Assembly: GCF_002078875.1 (NCBI RefSeq)
Contig: NC_034412.1
Span: forward strand, 79,873,575-79,937,574
DNA from: Numida meleagris
Taxonomy: Eukaryota > Chordata > Aves > Galliformes > Numididae
Direction of reading: 5' to 3'
DNA: 64,000 bases
Made by a program: the position numbers and the translations under genes
The notes under the pieces: model-generated
Told to the model about the DNA's origin: nothing
Database searches by the model: none
The model's input: only the letters and a program-made list of their open reading frames with translations
Shown here: piece after piece, positions 55,601 through 64,000 of the stretch
Numbering within the stretch: position 1 is the stretch's first letter
Layout of the letters: the number at the start of each line of letters is the position of its first letter

Positions 55601-58600
55601 CAACTGCTACAGCAAAGGAACTGTAGCATCATGTCACCTGAATAGCCAGGGTGACGTGAGACTGAAGATCTCAATTACTGATACCAGGGGGCATGGAAAG
55701 AGATTCATGAATTGCCATATACAGTGATGATGCTGGTAACTCCAGCTGTATAACAGAGCACAAGCTGTTTTGACTGCAGCTTTAGAAGTATCTTGTGTAC
55801 ACATACAGGGGAGTGCCTCTTGATACACCTCTGAAGTGGTCTATTAACAACATTAGAACGATATGTATCTCTGTAAAGGAATCGTATCAAAGGAAAAATG
55901 GTTCTATACTTACATTTAGTGATATATTCTGTTTCAGATATGTTTTTCAAGGTCCAGGTTGTGTTTCCTTCTGACCAGCAAAGTTCAGAAGACGTGCAGT
56001 TTTCTGAAGGTGGAATTGTGACATTCTGCAGTGTCTAAAGAGTGCCAGAGAAAGCTGTTGGTTCAGACAACTACAGTGTCCATTAAGAGCTCATACAAAG
56101 TTCTAGGTTTTTTACTGCAACCAAGAATTAATCAACTAAAGGCAGATTTGCAAGCTGGAGTGTAACTCAATTGCACCCTATTAATGACACAGCAAATTTT
56201 CTTGTATTCTCCAATTAAAAAGCTGTGCTTTCGCTCAAGTTGTTCAACACAACTTTTAAAGGTGAAAATATTCCCCAAACCTTCTACATGGTTACAAACA
56301 TAGCACCAAATAGTCAGTAGCTCAGAACCTTAATTACTGATCTCAGGGTTCATGGAAAGAAATTCACATTGGGTGGCAGCTGGGGGACAGAGGCATTCCT
56401 TTCCAGTCAGCGCCACAACTTCCTTGGATCAAAGCAATTTCTACCCCTTTACTGTCAGCTTAACTGCAGTTAATTGTCCATAGGCTGTGGAGTCTCCTCC
56501 TCGGAGATCTTCAAAAGTCACCTGGATGTGGTTCTGGGCACCCTGCTCAGGGTATCCCTGCTGGAGCAGGGGTTGGAAGAGATAGCCCCTGCCCACCTCA
56601 GCCATCTGGTGATTCTGTGACTCTGAAATGGTCTGATGAGCATTGCACAGGACTGTGACTCAGACTATCAAAATACTAGTGCAGTATCTGCTGCTGAATG
56701 AGCATAGGTTGGTCACAATGCCTTTGTGTGTCCCTGTCTTCCCATCTGTAGAAACAGAGATGCAGAGGTCATAGAATCACAGAATTAGCTAGAAAAGACC
56801 TACAAGATCATCCAGTCCAACCATCCACCTACCACCAATAGCCCCACTAAACCATGTCTCTCAGCGCTGTATCTAAATGTTTCTTGAACACCTCCAGGGA
56901 CGGTGACTCAACCACCTCCCTGGGCAGCCCATTCCAGCGCCTGACCACTCTTTCAGAAAAGTAGTGTTTTCTAATGTCCAGCCTAAATCTCCCCTGGTGC
57001 AGCTTGAGGCCATTCCCCCTCATCCTGTCACTAGTTAGAAGAGAGGAGAGGCCGACCCCCAGCTCACTACAACCTCCCTTCAGGTAGTTATAGAGAGCAA
57101 TAAGGTCTCCCCTGAGCCTCCTCTTCTCCAGACTGAAGCAGCTACTGCAGCTACTGCTTTATTTTCTAAAGCTCAAAGATTATCTAAGAACTAATTGTTT
57201 TCATTATGATTAGTATTAGTACTATTGACTTGAACCTGAATTTCTCTTTGTAAAATACAACCTTGCTTACAGGAGCTCCAGCTGATAGCCCAGATGACAC
57301 TAAGTCCACAAGACCTTATGTAGATTAAGAAACAGTTCCGTGACTGAACTGTACTTCTCCATATCAATATAGCTAACAGCAAAATGGACTCTGAACTACA
57401 CGCTGCTGAACAGGAACTATCTGTATGATATGTTGGAGTGATACTCTGTTTCAGAAATGAGGAGAGATCACATCAGATCATATTTTGTTGCAGGACTTGC
57501 ATTCCCCCTCCAGCTGAAGCAGAACAGCCCAGGATGGACAAAGCCAGGCGTGGCCCCATAGCTTCAGGGAGCACCTAGTCTCCAGCCTGTTGAAAACATC
57601 AGCCGATACAATTACAACACAACTCTCTGAAATTCTTTCAGAGAATGTGGTATCAAAGCAACTTCATCAGATTGAAATGTTTATCCTTATCTTTTGCTTT
57701 AAATACACCCAGTCTGCATATATTCCTCCTTAATGTAAATCCGTTTAAATATTTTTGCCAGACATTAGTTTAACTCACTAGGAATCTAAATCAGTCAAAT
57801 ATCTTCCTCTTCCCCAACGAAGCTCAGTTCAAACTTGTAGGGGTTTCATGTTTCTTTGTAATTTGACTGTACATTTGGGCAGTAGTTACATAACCAAAAC
57901 ATAGTCACCTACATAAAAATTATCCGTGTTGAAATGTAACCTACAGCCTATGCTCCCTGTGCCATCACTTGTCGTCTAAGAGTGGGAGGACTGCAGGAGG
58001 CCAGGGCTCAGGCCTTGCTGAGCGTGGTGCAGTGAACAGGGCAACCAAGAGCTGCCGAGGGGCTGGAAGCAGCAGGCCTGACCCAGCCTCTGCCTTATCT
58101 GGGATTAAAGACCCAGCGCTTCAGCAGGGTAACCTGAGCGGAGTTTCACATTAGCACAGCTCTGTTCCTACCACTATCTCCCATAGCTAGCATTTCACTG
58201 GCCATCCAGATAGTCATTCAATAGGAGCTGGGCTCCTCTGAAAATGCAAGCACTTAATTTTAATCTCCACTGTGTGTCCTTAAGTATCTTCTCACCACAA
58301 CTTCAGGAGTTAGTTTTATATACACACTAGCAAGCAGAATAAGTCTCTTTAGAGGTCCAAGAGATATTTATTGCTCTAGTTGTTAGTTTGGCTGAACGAC
58401 ACAAGTCAAACACAGCTCCAGGGCCTACCAAAGTACTCACTGGTGTCAATCTGGGCAACAAGTTCCTTCATGCTGCAGTGTTACTCAGGTGAAGAACAAA
58501 TGATTTTTGCTCCAGAGAGGCTTTGTCAGAGGGCAGTTTTCCAAGAAAGCTGAAGTAACTAACTGCCAGCAGATTACTCTAGCACATATTAGACTAGGTG

Positions 58601-61600
58601 CCTAGATCGGATAGATTAATGGTGGGCAAAAAGAGAGTTTATTGGTCCTACACTGCAGATTTTTTCCACTATCAGGGAGTTGGTAGAATTACCAAGTTTA
58701 AAGGTATTTGACTGTGAAAGAAGAGAAAGGCTTGGATCCAAACCATCAGTTCTGATAAGCAAGGCCCTGCATGGTACCTAAAGCAATCAAGTCAAGCTCA
58801 CCACAGGAATGCCATGTTTGGTGTAAGTGATGCAAAAGCCAGATTATACTGTTTTCATTCTTGTGCTGCTGCAACAAATACCCATTAAAAAAATCTAATT
58901 TCACATTAGTATGATAAGAAGTGTCAGCTACAGATCAGTAATATATTCCCTAGGGAGCCTGACAACTAATTTAACATAATACTCACCATATTGGTTTCAG
59001 TTACGCACCAAATCTTTACCAGGCTTTTGTTTTTTGCTGATTCGTCATTAGTAGCAATTGCATTTATTACAGATTTATCAAGCTTTAAGAAAAGAACAAC
59101 AAGCAGCATTATTCCAACTTGCATCACATACTTCTGTTCAGCTCAACTCGAATAATAATAAACTCAAACAATAACTTCCTTTGGAAGATAAACCACATAA
59201 AGCTTCCACGACCATCCCTAACACTGGAGCTTCTGCCCAACGGGGAGGAGGGGTTTTACTCCCAGAGAAGGTTAAATTCTACATACACACATGATGTGTC
59301 TCACTCTCCCCAAATCACCCACATGAATATCTCAGCCATTTTATTCAAGCAGCTACACTGACGCAACTGCCTAAACATGTTTACTGCCATTTTAGGAGCT
59401 GCACGCAATTACTATGGCCTCCAGCTGCCCCTCCAGTGGTGTGTAAATTTCCCATAATTTGTGTCATTTCTTCAAGACTTATGCAAATCTTCTGCATGTG
59501 CCAGGTTATCTCAAGGAGCACTGTCTGCTGGTGTCTATGCAATAGTCTGACACTCCATCCATCCCATGCATCCCCTGCCTTCCCAGCCCTCCTAACTAGG
59601 TTTGTCCTCACTAAGGTGAAATGTGGGGGAAATAGAAATGGGAAATATGGCACTAGGGCTCTCTGTGTAGCAGCTTAATTTAAGAGCTAAAGAGCTTACC
59701 TCAATGATGAGCTTTGTAAAAGGGTCTGTGATGACTTTTAGTAGCTCAGGGGCATCTTCACCACTTTCAAGATGAAAGGACTCAACTATAACGTTGGTGA
59801 GATGGTAAAGATAGCCAGAAATGACTTCAATGGGCAACAATGCGAACACAGCAAGCCAGTTAAAGAAATCATGAATTGTTGCCCCAGCAAAGGCCCTACA
59901 AGAAATTAAAAAACAGAGCTGCTTTTAATTAAACAATATGTGCACAGCTTCCATTTAAATATGAAATCATAAAAGTGGGGATGAAGCCAATTTCAAGACA
60001 GGCATTATTTCATTTCTAGCATCCCAGAAGGTGGCAGCTTTATTACAGAGCTCTACATTTTGTCCACACTGTTAACCAAGCAAAAGAGTCAGGTAAGGTC
60101 ACTGAAAAAGGAAAAACTATGAAAGACAAGTGATCCTTAACATGAGGCTGCTAACAGTACTCATCTGAAGAAAGAAGTGGCTGTATAGCCTGCATTCATT
60201 TTGCCTCTCACTCATTTTTGATACTTCGTTAATCCTGAAACAGGATTTGCCTCTAGGACCTATTCTACCGGACTCACATAGAAGTGGCTCTTTGCAGCCT
60301 TCTCACGTGTTCTTGCAAAGTGCAGGTTTGTCCTCCTAACTTCTCCACCACAACCTGAAGTGCCATAGCTGTTTTCTCAAGGGCACTCTTTCCCACATTC
60401 ATAATAGCTGTTTGTGCTTCTCTTAATTCTGTGCAATCTGCCTGTATTTGTTTTAAAATATAACTCCTTAAATTAAGCATCGTAAAGGAAGAAAATGTGG
60501 AGGAAATATTCCTTGAAATGGTAATCCTGTAATTTATGTTCCAAATTGCTTGAGGGGAAATTAGGTGGAACGTTCAAAGTAGGACAACAAAAGTATTTAG
60601 AGACCAACCTGACTTTTAAAGGCTACAGTAAAAATCATCTTATTTACCCATTTTTTTACCTGACTCAAAACAAATAGGCTACTTTGTCACTGGAGTTTAA
60701 GTGACTGAATCTAACACAACCAAGGACAGCAAATCTTGGAGAAATATGCTTTGGTATTTCATATGTTCAGTATGTCATAAATGATAAGGTACCAAAGTCT
60801 CATATCCCTTGCAAGTTTACTGCCTATGTCTGCCAAGTGGCAGACTTGTCATAATTCGACAGTCAGAACACATCATTTTTTTCTATGGTTACCATCTCTT
60901 GTTTATTTGTAGACTTCCAAAACCTTGAACATTGATGTCTCTCTTTATTAGAATAGATCAAAATAGTGTAATATCAATTTACTAATTCCCATAATTAAGA
61001 GGCGATAAAAGGTGGGTGATGTCATGGAAGCTGTCTGAAACTTTATCCTTGTGTAAGATCCTGTTAAAAATGGTGAACTTTTATAAAACCACAAAAATTT
61101 GAAGAAATACAATACACTTTTCTTCAAGTATGTGAAACCATATATCTAAACATTCTACTCTGGCCATGGCAGGAATGATGACAGCTTACAATTTGCTATC
61201 CTCTGAAAGCAAATTACAGAATTGACTTCATTACTTCCTTATGACAAAACAAAACAGGATCTTTTTTTTCCATCTCCATTGAGATTTAGAGGTCATAAAA
61301 GTTGCTTTAGAAGTTTGCTTGCAGCTTTCATAACCAGACATTCAACTTCTGGACAACAGAAGGATTGAATGGCTGAAGGAGTGATAGGCAATACAGAAGA
61401 AAACTTACTAAGAAGGAAGAAAAGCAACTTTTCATATCTAGTGTTTAAGTACAATACCTTCTAAATTCATTCCTGTCCCCAGCTTGCATGAGCGCCACAA
61501 TTGTGTTTGTAACTGAGGTGCCAATGTTTGCCCCCATAATGATAGGAATAGCTGATTGTACAGTCAGCACTAGAAAGTAGAAAATGAAGCATTGAATGAA

Positions 61601-63924
61601 AAAATGAGATCATCTGTGAGCTATTTGGTCCAATAAAAATTAACCTATATTAAGGCCACAGGGACAGACTTTGTTCACTGTCACTGGGATAAGGGACTCC
61701 AATCCACATAAGTTTGCTTTAACCAAGCCCCCTGGGAACGTGGTATGCCAATAGTGATGACCCCCACCATAGTCCCTTGTTATCTTTTTTCATCATGCAT
61801 TAGAGGGACAGAGCCTCTTCTTCCCTAGGCATATCACACTTTCTGAAGAATTTTGAAATGTTGCCAGAAACAAAATTCTGTAACTGGTTAACACAAGAAG
61901 AGTATATGTATACTTCCAAAGTTAGTGCATTCATTGCCAGTGTTTCCAGTGATTTTCACTGCAGTTATGAACACTATTTCACTATCTTCTGTAGTGCATT
62001 AACTTTTTCTCTTTTTTTTTTAATATCAAAGTCAACAGCAGTGAAAGTCTTTTCCTGCAGTCCCTACTTTTAAACCCAATGCTTCTACAACTTCAGCACA
62101 GGTGGGAACAATTGTACACTGCACCAAGATTTGCGGGTAATCTCCAGGAAGAGACTGCAAGCAGACTTACGTGTGGAGGACACCATGCTGACAATGATGG
62201 ATGAAGAAGTGCTGGAGCTCTGGACCATCACAGTCACCAGAACTCCTATCACCAGCCCCGCAACAGGATTAGAGAGCACCGAATCATCTTTGAAAATGTC
62301 CCCTGCTGCTTTACCTACCAAAACATATTCTCAGTGAGAGGAGTACAAGGTCAGGTCAATAGGAATTAGCAGAGCATTTAATTAAAGATCATTCAACCAT
62401 TTAACATGATACATATGCATCCATGCTTGCCAGCTGAAAAATGTACAAGGTGATGTAGCCCAGAGATCCAAACTCAGGTTCTGAACTCTCAGTTTATCAG
62501 TTATCAGGCAATACTTTATATTCTCTCATTTCAGTGACTAAACAAGTTCCAGTGAACTCTGCAGAGAACCATATAGAACTAGCAAGAGAACAAAGTCTGT
62601 ATAGCAAAAAAAGTGCACATACATAGATTTAAATGCTATTACTGCCGTGGTGACTTTTGGTTACCACATCAAGGAAAGTTGTTTTAATAATTCTGAGTAA
62701 TACTGTTCCAGTAGCTTTCTATGTTGCCAAAAATCCAGAAAAATTCTACAGAAGCTCACATATTTATTTATTTGATTTATTTATTTCACTTCTGAATCCG
62801 TGAGCCAAATTCAACCCTTAGAGAAAGGTAAATGTAAAAACATATTTCAACAGTTTTCATCTTTGAATGATTATGGGGACATTTCAGTGGTGAATGCTTC
62901 TGTCACTAAAGTAACAGGAACCTCCTAAGAAATCAAGACCAATTCCTACATCACCAGCTCTTTGGAAACTTAGAAACAAAGGAACCTTCACACAGAGGAA
63001 GGTCAGTCTTCACACAGAGATATTTCCTTCTAAGCCTACATCTCTACACATAAATCTGTGGCATATGCTCTTTAAGAGCGATACTTGCAATTTAGTGATT
63101 CAGATGAGATTTACTGCCCCGTTCATAGCTCATTCTCGATACTTCACGTTCATTTTCATACCTCCTACTAGTTGAAAAGCAGAGCTCAGTACATCCAGAG
63201 AACACACGAATAAGTAGAGTAATCCAAGCAACATAATAAATTTTCCTATTCCATAGAGTACACGAATGATTTTTCCTTTTCTATCCAGTTCTGCAAAACA
63301 AACACATTAAGTATAAAGAAACATGTTTATTTATCTGGTGTTCTCTCCAGAACAGTTTAGCGCAGAAGAAGAGACTATGAGCTATGTACAGTGATGTGAC
63401 CCCTGCATGTAATTAAACCCAAAAGTGTTCTTCTTAATCCAAATTTTAACTGCAGAAGTAGGCAGTTCATTTGCCTAATGAAGTCTTAGACCAATCCTTA
63501 GTTTTACACATTCATCTTACTGAGTAAAGAAAGTTCAATATGAGCCTGAAAATAAGATCATACTGCTTTTGGATTGTTTTCCATATATCCCCTTGTGCTT
63601 TAAGGAGGGTAAGCAGTATGGATTCCAATTCCTTCTTAGCGGCCTAAATGTCATATCCCAGCTTCACCACTGGGGAACATGAGCCAGAGTGTAAAGACTA
63701 CATCTGAAAACTGCTCAAATTCTAAATTCAGACAGCAGAAATGATGGAAAAAATAAGTGCAGGTAACTTATTTATGGAGAAATGTCTACCTGACCACTTG
63801 ACCCCAGTGTCCTGCAGTTCTGGCAGAGCCCATGGGTCTTCTTCTTGCCTTGTCTCATCTATCAATGCTATCGTGGAAAATGCAGGTTGAATTTCCACTT
63901 TGTTTCCAAGTGAAGCCACATTGC
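52038..63924 (-). CDS. SLC34A2: SLC34A2 (NaPi-IIb sodium-phosphate cotransporter), 5' end outside window
   Basis: Eleven exons join in frame (1919 nt in window, 639 residues including one split codon, then TAG). They show both halves of the type II Na/Pi cotransporter fold: the first QSSS repeat ([11 protein letters not shown]), GANIGTS, a large glycosylated extracellular loop, the second QSSS repeat ([11 protein letters not shown]) and GANIGTT. The tail includes [18 protein letters not shown], a short Cys cluster and C-terminal NNTAL, which fits a PDZ ligand. NaPi-IIb carries phosphate with sodium across apical membranes of gut and lung epithelium. Compared with about 690 residues in human, the missing part should be the first coding exon (roughly 40 residues). 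NaPi-IIb was chosen over IIa/IIc because of the glycosylated loop, the TAL terminus and synteny with SEL1L3. Confidence 0.95.
52614..53354 (-). other. SLC34A2 intron before the last exon
   Basis: A 741-bp intron; only chance frames. Confidence 0.6.
53355..53479 (-). CDS. SLC34A2: SLC34A2 exon (second GANIGTT motif)
   Basis: It encodes [20 protein letters not shown] and [20 protein letters not shown], part of the second inverted repeat that builds the transport site. The acceptor is TTTCTCCTAG and the donor GTCAGT. It ends in phase 0. The intron to the previous exon is only 87 bp, so one open frame runs through both. Confidence 0.95.
53567..53683 (-). CDS. SLC34A2: SLC34A2 exon (second QSSS repeat)
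   Basis: A 117-nt exon encoding [20 protein letters not shown] and [18 protein letters not shown]. The QSSS motif is a signature of the family and lines the sodium/phosphate site. The acceptor is TTTTTTTAG and the donor GTAAGT. Confidence 0.95.
53684..55047 (-). other. SLC34A2 intron
   Basis: A 1.36-kb intron. A 130-codon plus-strand frame (54298-54690) and its shadow have no recognisable content. No repeat is recognised. Confidence 0.6.
55048..55215 (-). CDS. SLC34A2: SLC34A2 exon (helix after the large loop)
   Basis: A 168-nt exon encoding [20 protein letters not shown], a long hydrophobic helix and [19 protein letters not shown]. The VLKGQVA block is highly conserved in NaPi-II proteins. 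The acceptor is TTTTTTCAG and the donor GTAATT. Confidence 0.95.
55216..55913 (-). other. SLC34A2 intron
   Basis: A 698-bp intron; nothing recognised. Confidence 0.6.
55914..56034 (-). CDS. SLC34A2: SLC34A2 exon (large extracellular loop, glycosylated)
   Basis: A 121-nt exon encoding [20 protein letters not shown], then [20 protein letters not shown]. It carries sequons NVT, NCT, NTT and NIS, with two loop cysteines. The acceptor is CACTCTTTAG and the donor GTAAGT. The sequence follows human NaPi-IIb closely in layout but not in detail. Confidence 0.92.
56477..56626 (+). mobile_element. CR1 3' fragment in SLC34A2 intron, plus orientation
   Basis: It reads 'tggagtctcctcctcggaga', 'cctggatgtggttctgggca' and 'ctgctggagcaggggttgg', ending 'atctggtgattctgtgactc', the 3' end of a CR1 subfamily different from the neighbouring minus copy. 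Confidence 0.85.
56769..57141 (-). mobile_element. CR1 fragment in SLC34A2 intron, minus orientation
   Basis: It starts 'gtcatagaatcacagaatta' and 'tcatccagtccaaccatcca', and continues to 'ctcctcttctccagactgaa'. It is the same subfamily type as the copy in SEL1L3 intron 16. Its 3' end faces the 3' end of the plus copy about 140 bp away. Confidence 0.92.
58987..59082 (-). CDS. SLC34A2: SLC34A2 exon (start of the extracellular loop)
   Basis: A 96-nt phase 0 exon encoding [20 protein letters not shown] and [12 protein letters not shown]. It carries the sequon NKS, and NMT forms across the junction with the next exon. The acceptor is TTTCTTAAAG and the donor GTGAGT. It is not visible as a long ORF. 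Confidence 0.94.
59083..59699 (-). other. SLC34A2 intron
   Basis: A 617-bp intron; nothing recognised. Confidence 0.6.
59700..59895 (-). CDS. SLC34A2: SLC34A2 exon ([14 protein letters not shown] block)
   Basis: A 196-nt exon encoding [20 protein letters not shown] and a stretch with [20 protein letters not shown] to LIIE. Conserved in all NaPi-II proteins. The acceptor is TTTCTTGTAG and the donor GTAAGC. Its first base completes an Arg codon. Confidence 0.95.
59896..61457 (-). other. SLC34A2 intron with an unexplained exon-like segment
   Basis: A 1.56-kb intron. It contains the segment 60278-60441 described separately. The rest is AT-rich without recognised repeats. Confidence 0.6.
60278..60441 (-). 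other. exon-like open segment inside an SLC34A2 intron (unrecognised)
   Basis: The minus strand shows an AAATACAG acceptor before 60441, an open frame encoding [20 protein letters not shown] then [18 protein letters not shown] and [14 protein letters not shown], and a consensus GTGAGT donor right after 60278. The product looks like an amphipathic coiled coil. The frame extends up to an ATG at 60480 and closes with TGA at the donor. It is 164 nt, so inclusion would shift the SLC34A2 frame. It may be a relic exon, a fragment of an unknown repeat, or part of another transcript. No family is recognised. Confidence 0.3.
61458..61569 (-). CDS. SLC34A2: SLC34A2 exon (first GANIGTS motif)
   Basis: A 112-nt exon encoding [20 protein letters not shown] and [16 protein letters not shown], part of the first transport repeat. 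The acceptor is TTTCTAG and the donor GTATTG. It begins by completing a Leu codon and ends with two bases of an Arg codon. Confidence 0.95.
61570..62170 (-). other. SLC34A2 intron
   Basis: A 601-bp intron; nothing recognised. Confidence 0.6.
62171..62314 (-). CDS. SLC34A2: SLC34A2 exon (first QSSS repeat)
   Basis: A 144-nt exon encoding [20 protein letters not shown] and [20 protein letters not shown] and VSMVSST. The QSSS motif pairs with the one encoded at 53567-53683. The acceptor (TTTTGGTAG) has a weak pyrimidine tract. The donor is GTAAGT. Confidence 0.94.
62315..63161 (-). other. SLC34A2 intron
   Basis: An 847-bp AT-rich intron with a TTTA-rich stretch near 62761. Nothing else is seen. 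Confidence 0.6.
63162..63290 (-). CDS. SLC34A2: SLC34A2 exon (first membrane helix)
   Basis: A 129-nt exon encoding [20 protein letters not shown] and [20 protein letters not shown] and VG. The [17 protein letters not shown] block is nearly invariant in the family. The acceptor is GTTTTGCAG and the donor GTATGA. Confidence 0.95.
63291..63789 (-). other. SLC34A2 intron
   Basis: A 499-bp intron; nothing recognised. Confidence 0.6.
63790..63924 (-). CDS. SLC34A2: SLC34A2 exon (cytoplasmic N-terminus, not the first exon)
   Basis: A 135-nt exon encoding [20 protein letters not shown] and [20 protein letters not shown], then VKWS. The [16 protein letters not shown] block is conserved. The acceptor is TTTCATCAG. 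It begins two bases into a codon, so one more coding exon must lie upstream, beyond base 64000. The in-frame GTG is not the start. Confidence 0.9.
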
Positions 63925-64000
63925 CTGATGAAACAGAACATTAAAAATATGTTTTAATTACTTTACCTCTTCTCCAAGGAGACTCAAACATACATATTTC

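Larger units (their letters stand above)
56035..58986 (-). other. SLC34A2 intron with two CR1 fragments
   Basis: A 2.95-kb intron, the largest of the gene within the window. It holds a plus CR1 tail (56477-56626) and a minus CR1 (56769-57141), plus a GC-richer unexplained stretch at about 57960-58150. Confidence 0.65.

Noticed and set aside
60278..60480. Calling the 60278-60480 frame a real gene
   Set aside because: No family match and no evidence of transcription, so it is kept only as an unexplained segment.
63925..64000. Possible preceding SLC34A2 exon starting with ATG (MFESPWRRG...) with a GTAAAG donor at 63966
   Set aside because: It joins in frame, but the intron would be only 42 nt, below the usual vertebrate minimum, and the peptide does not resemble the NaPi-IIb N-terminus. 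The true first coding exon is more likely beyond the window.

Overview
The window looks like avian nuclear DNA, most likely from a galliform such as chicken. Genes are split into many exons with GT-AG introns. The recognisable repeats are mostly CR1 retrotransposon fragments, with one mariner fragment of the Galluhop type and one LTR-like remnant. The three genes belong to the vertebrate block SMIM20 / SEL1L3 / SLC34A2 (human 4p15.2, which I expect to correspond to chicken chromosome 4). The species is inferred from these features, not proven.

Layout. Bases 1-386 look like the end of an old LTR. SMIM20 lies on the minus strand (938-4418, three coding exons, 67 residues, complete). A GC-rich CpG island at about 4050-5060 separates SMIM20 from SEL1L3, whose start codons point away from each other only about 0.4 kb apart. 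SEL1L3 runs on the plus strand from 4817 to 37348. I could join 24 coding exons in frame into a 1107-residue protein with a signal peptide, a laminin-G-like region, a long Sel1-repeat region and one C-terminal membrane segment. A repeat-bearing interval without a recognisable gene follows (about 38.5-49 kb). SLC34A2 lies on the minus strand (52038-63924). Eleven coding exons join in frame into 639 residues, including the stop and the PDZ-type C-terminus. Its first coding exon lies beyond base 64000. SEL1L3 and SLC34A2 are convergent.

The three genes are not an operon and no shared pathway is visible. SMIM20 acts in mitochondrial cytochrome c oxidase assembly and is also the precursor of the peptide phoenixin. 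SEL1L3 is a poorly characterised secretory-pathway membrane protein. SLC34A2 is the apical sodium-phosphate cotransporter NaPi-IIb. The only plausible functional link is the shared SMIM20/SEL1L3 promoter.

I found no clearly new system. The points most worth checking are the phoenixin sequence with an intact amidation/cleavage signal, the head-to-head promoter, an exon-like open segment with splice sites inside an SLC34A2 intron (60278-60441), a 52-bp local duplication around SMIM20 exon 2, a CR1 inserted in reverse inside another CR1, and a tandem splice acceptor in SEL1L3.
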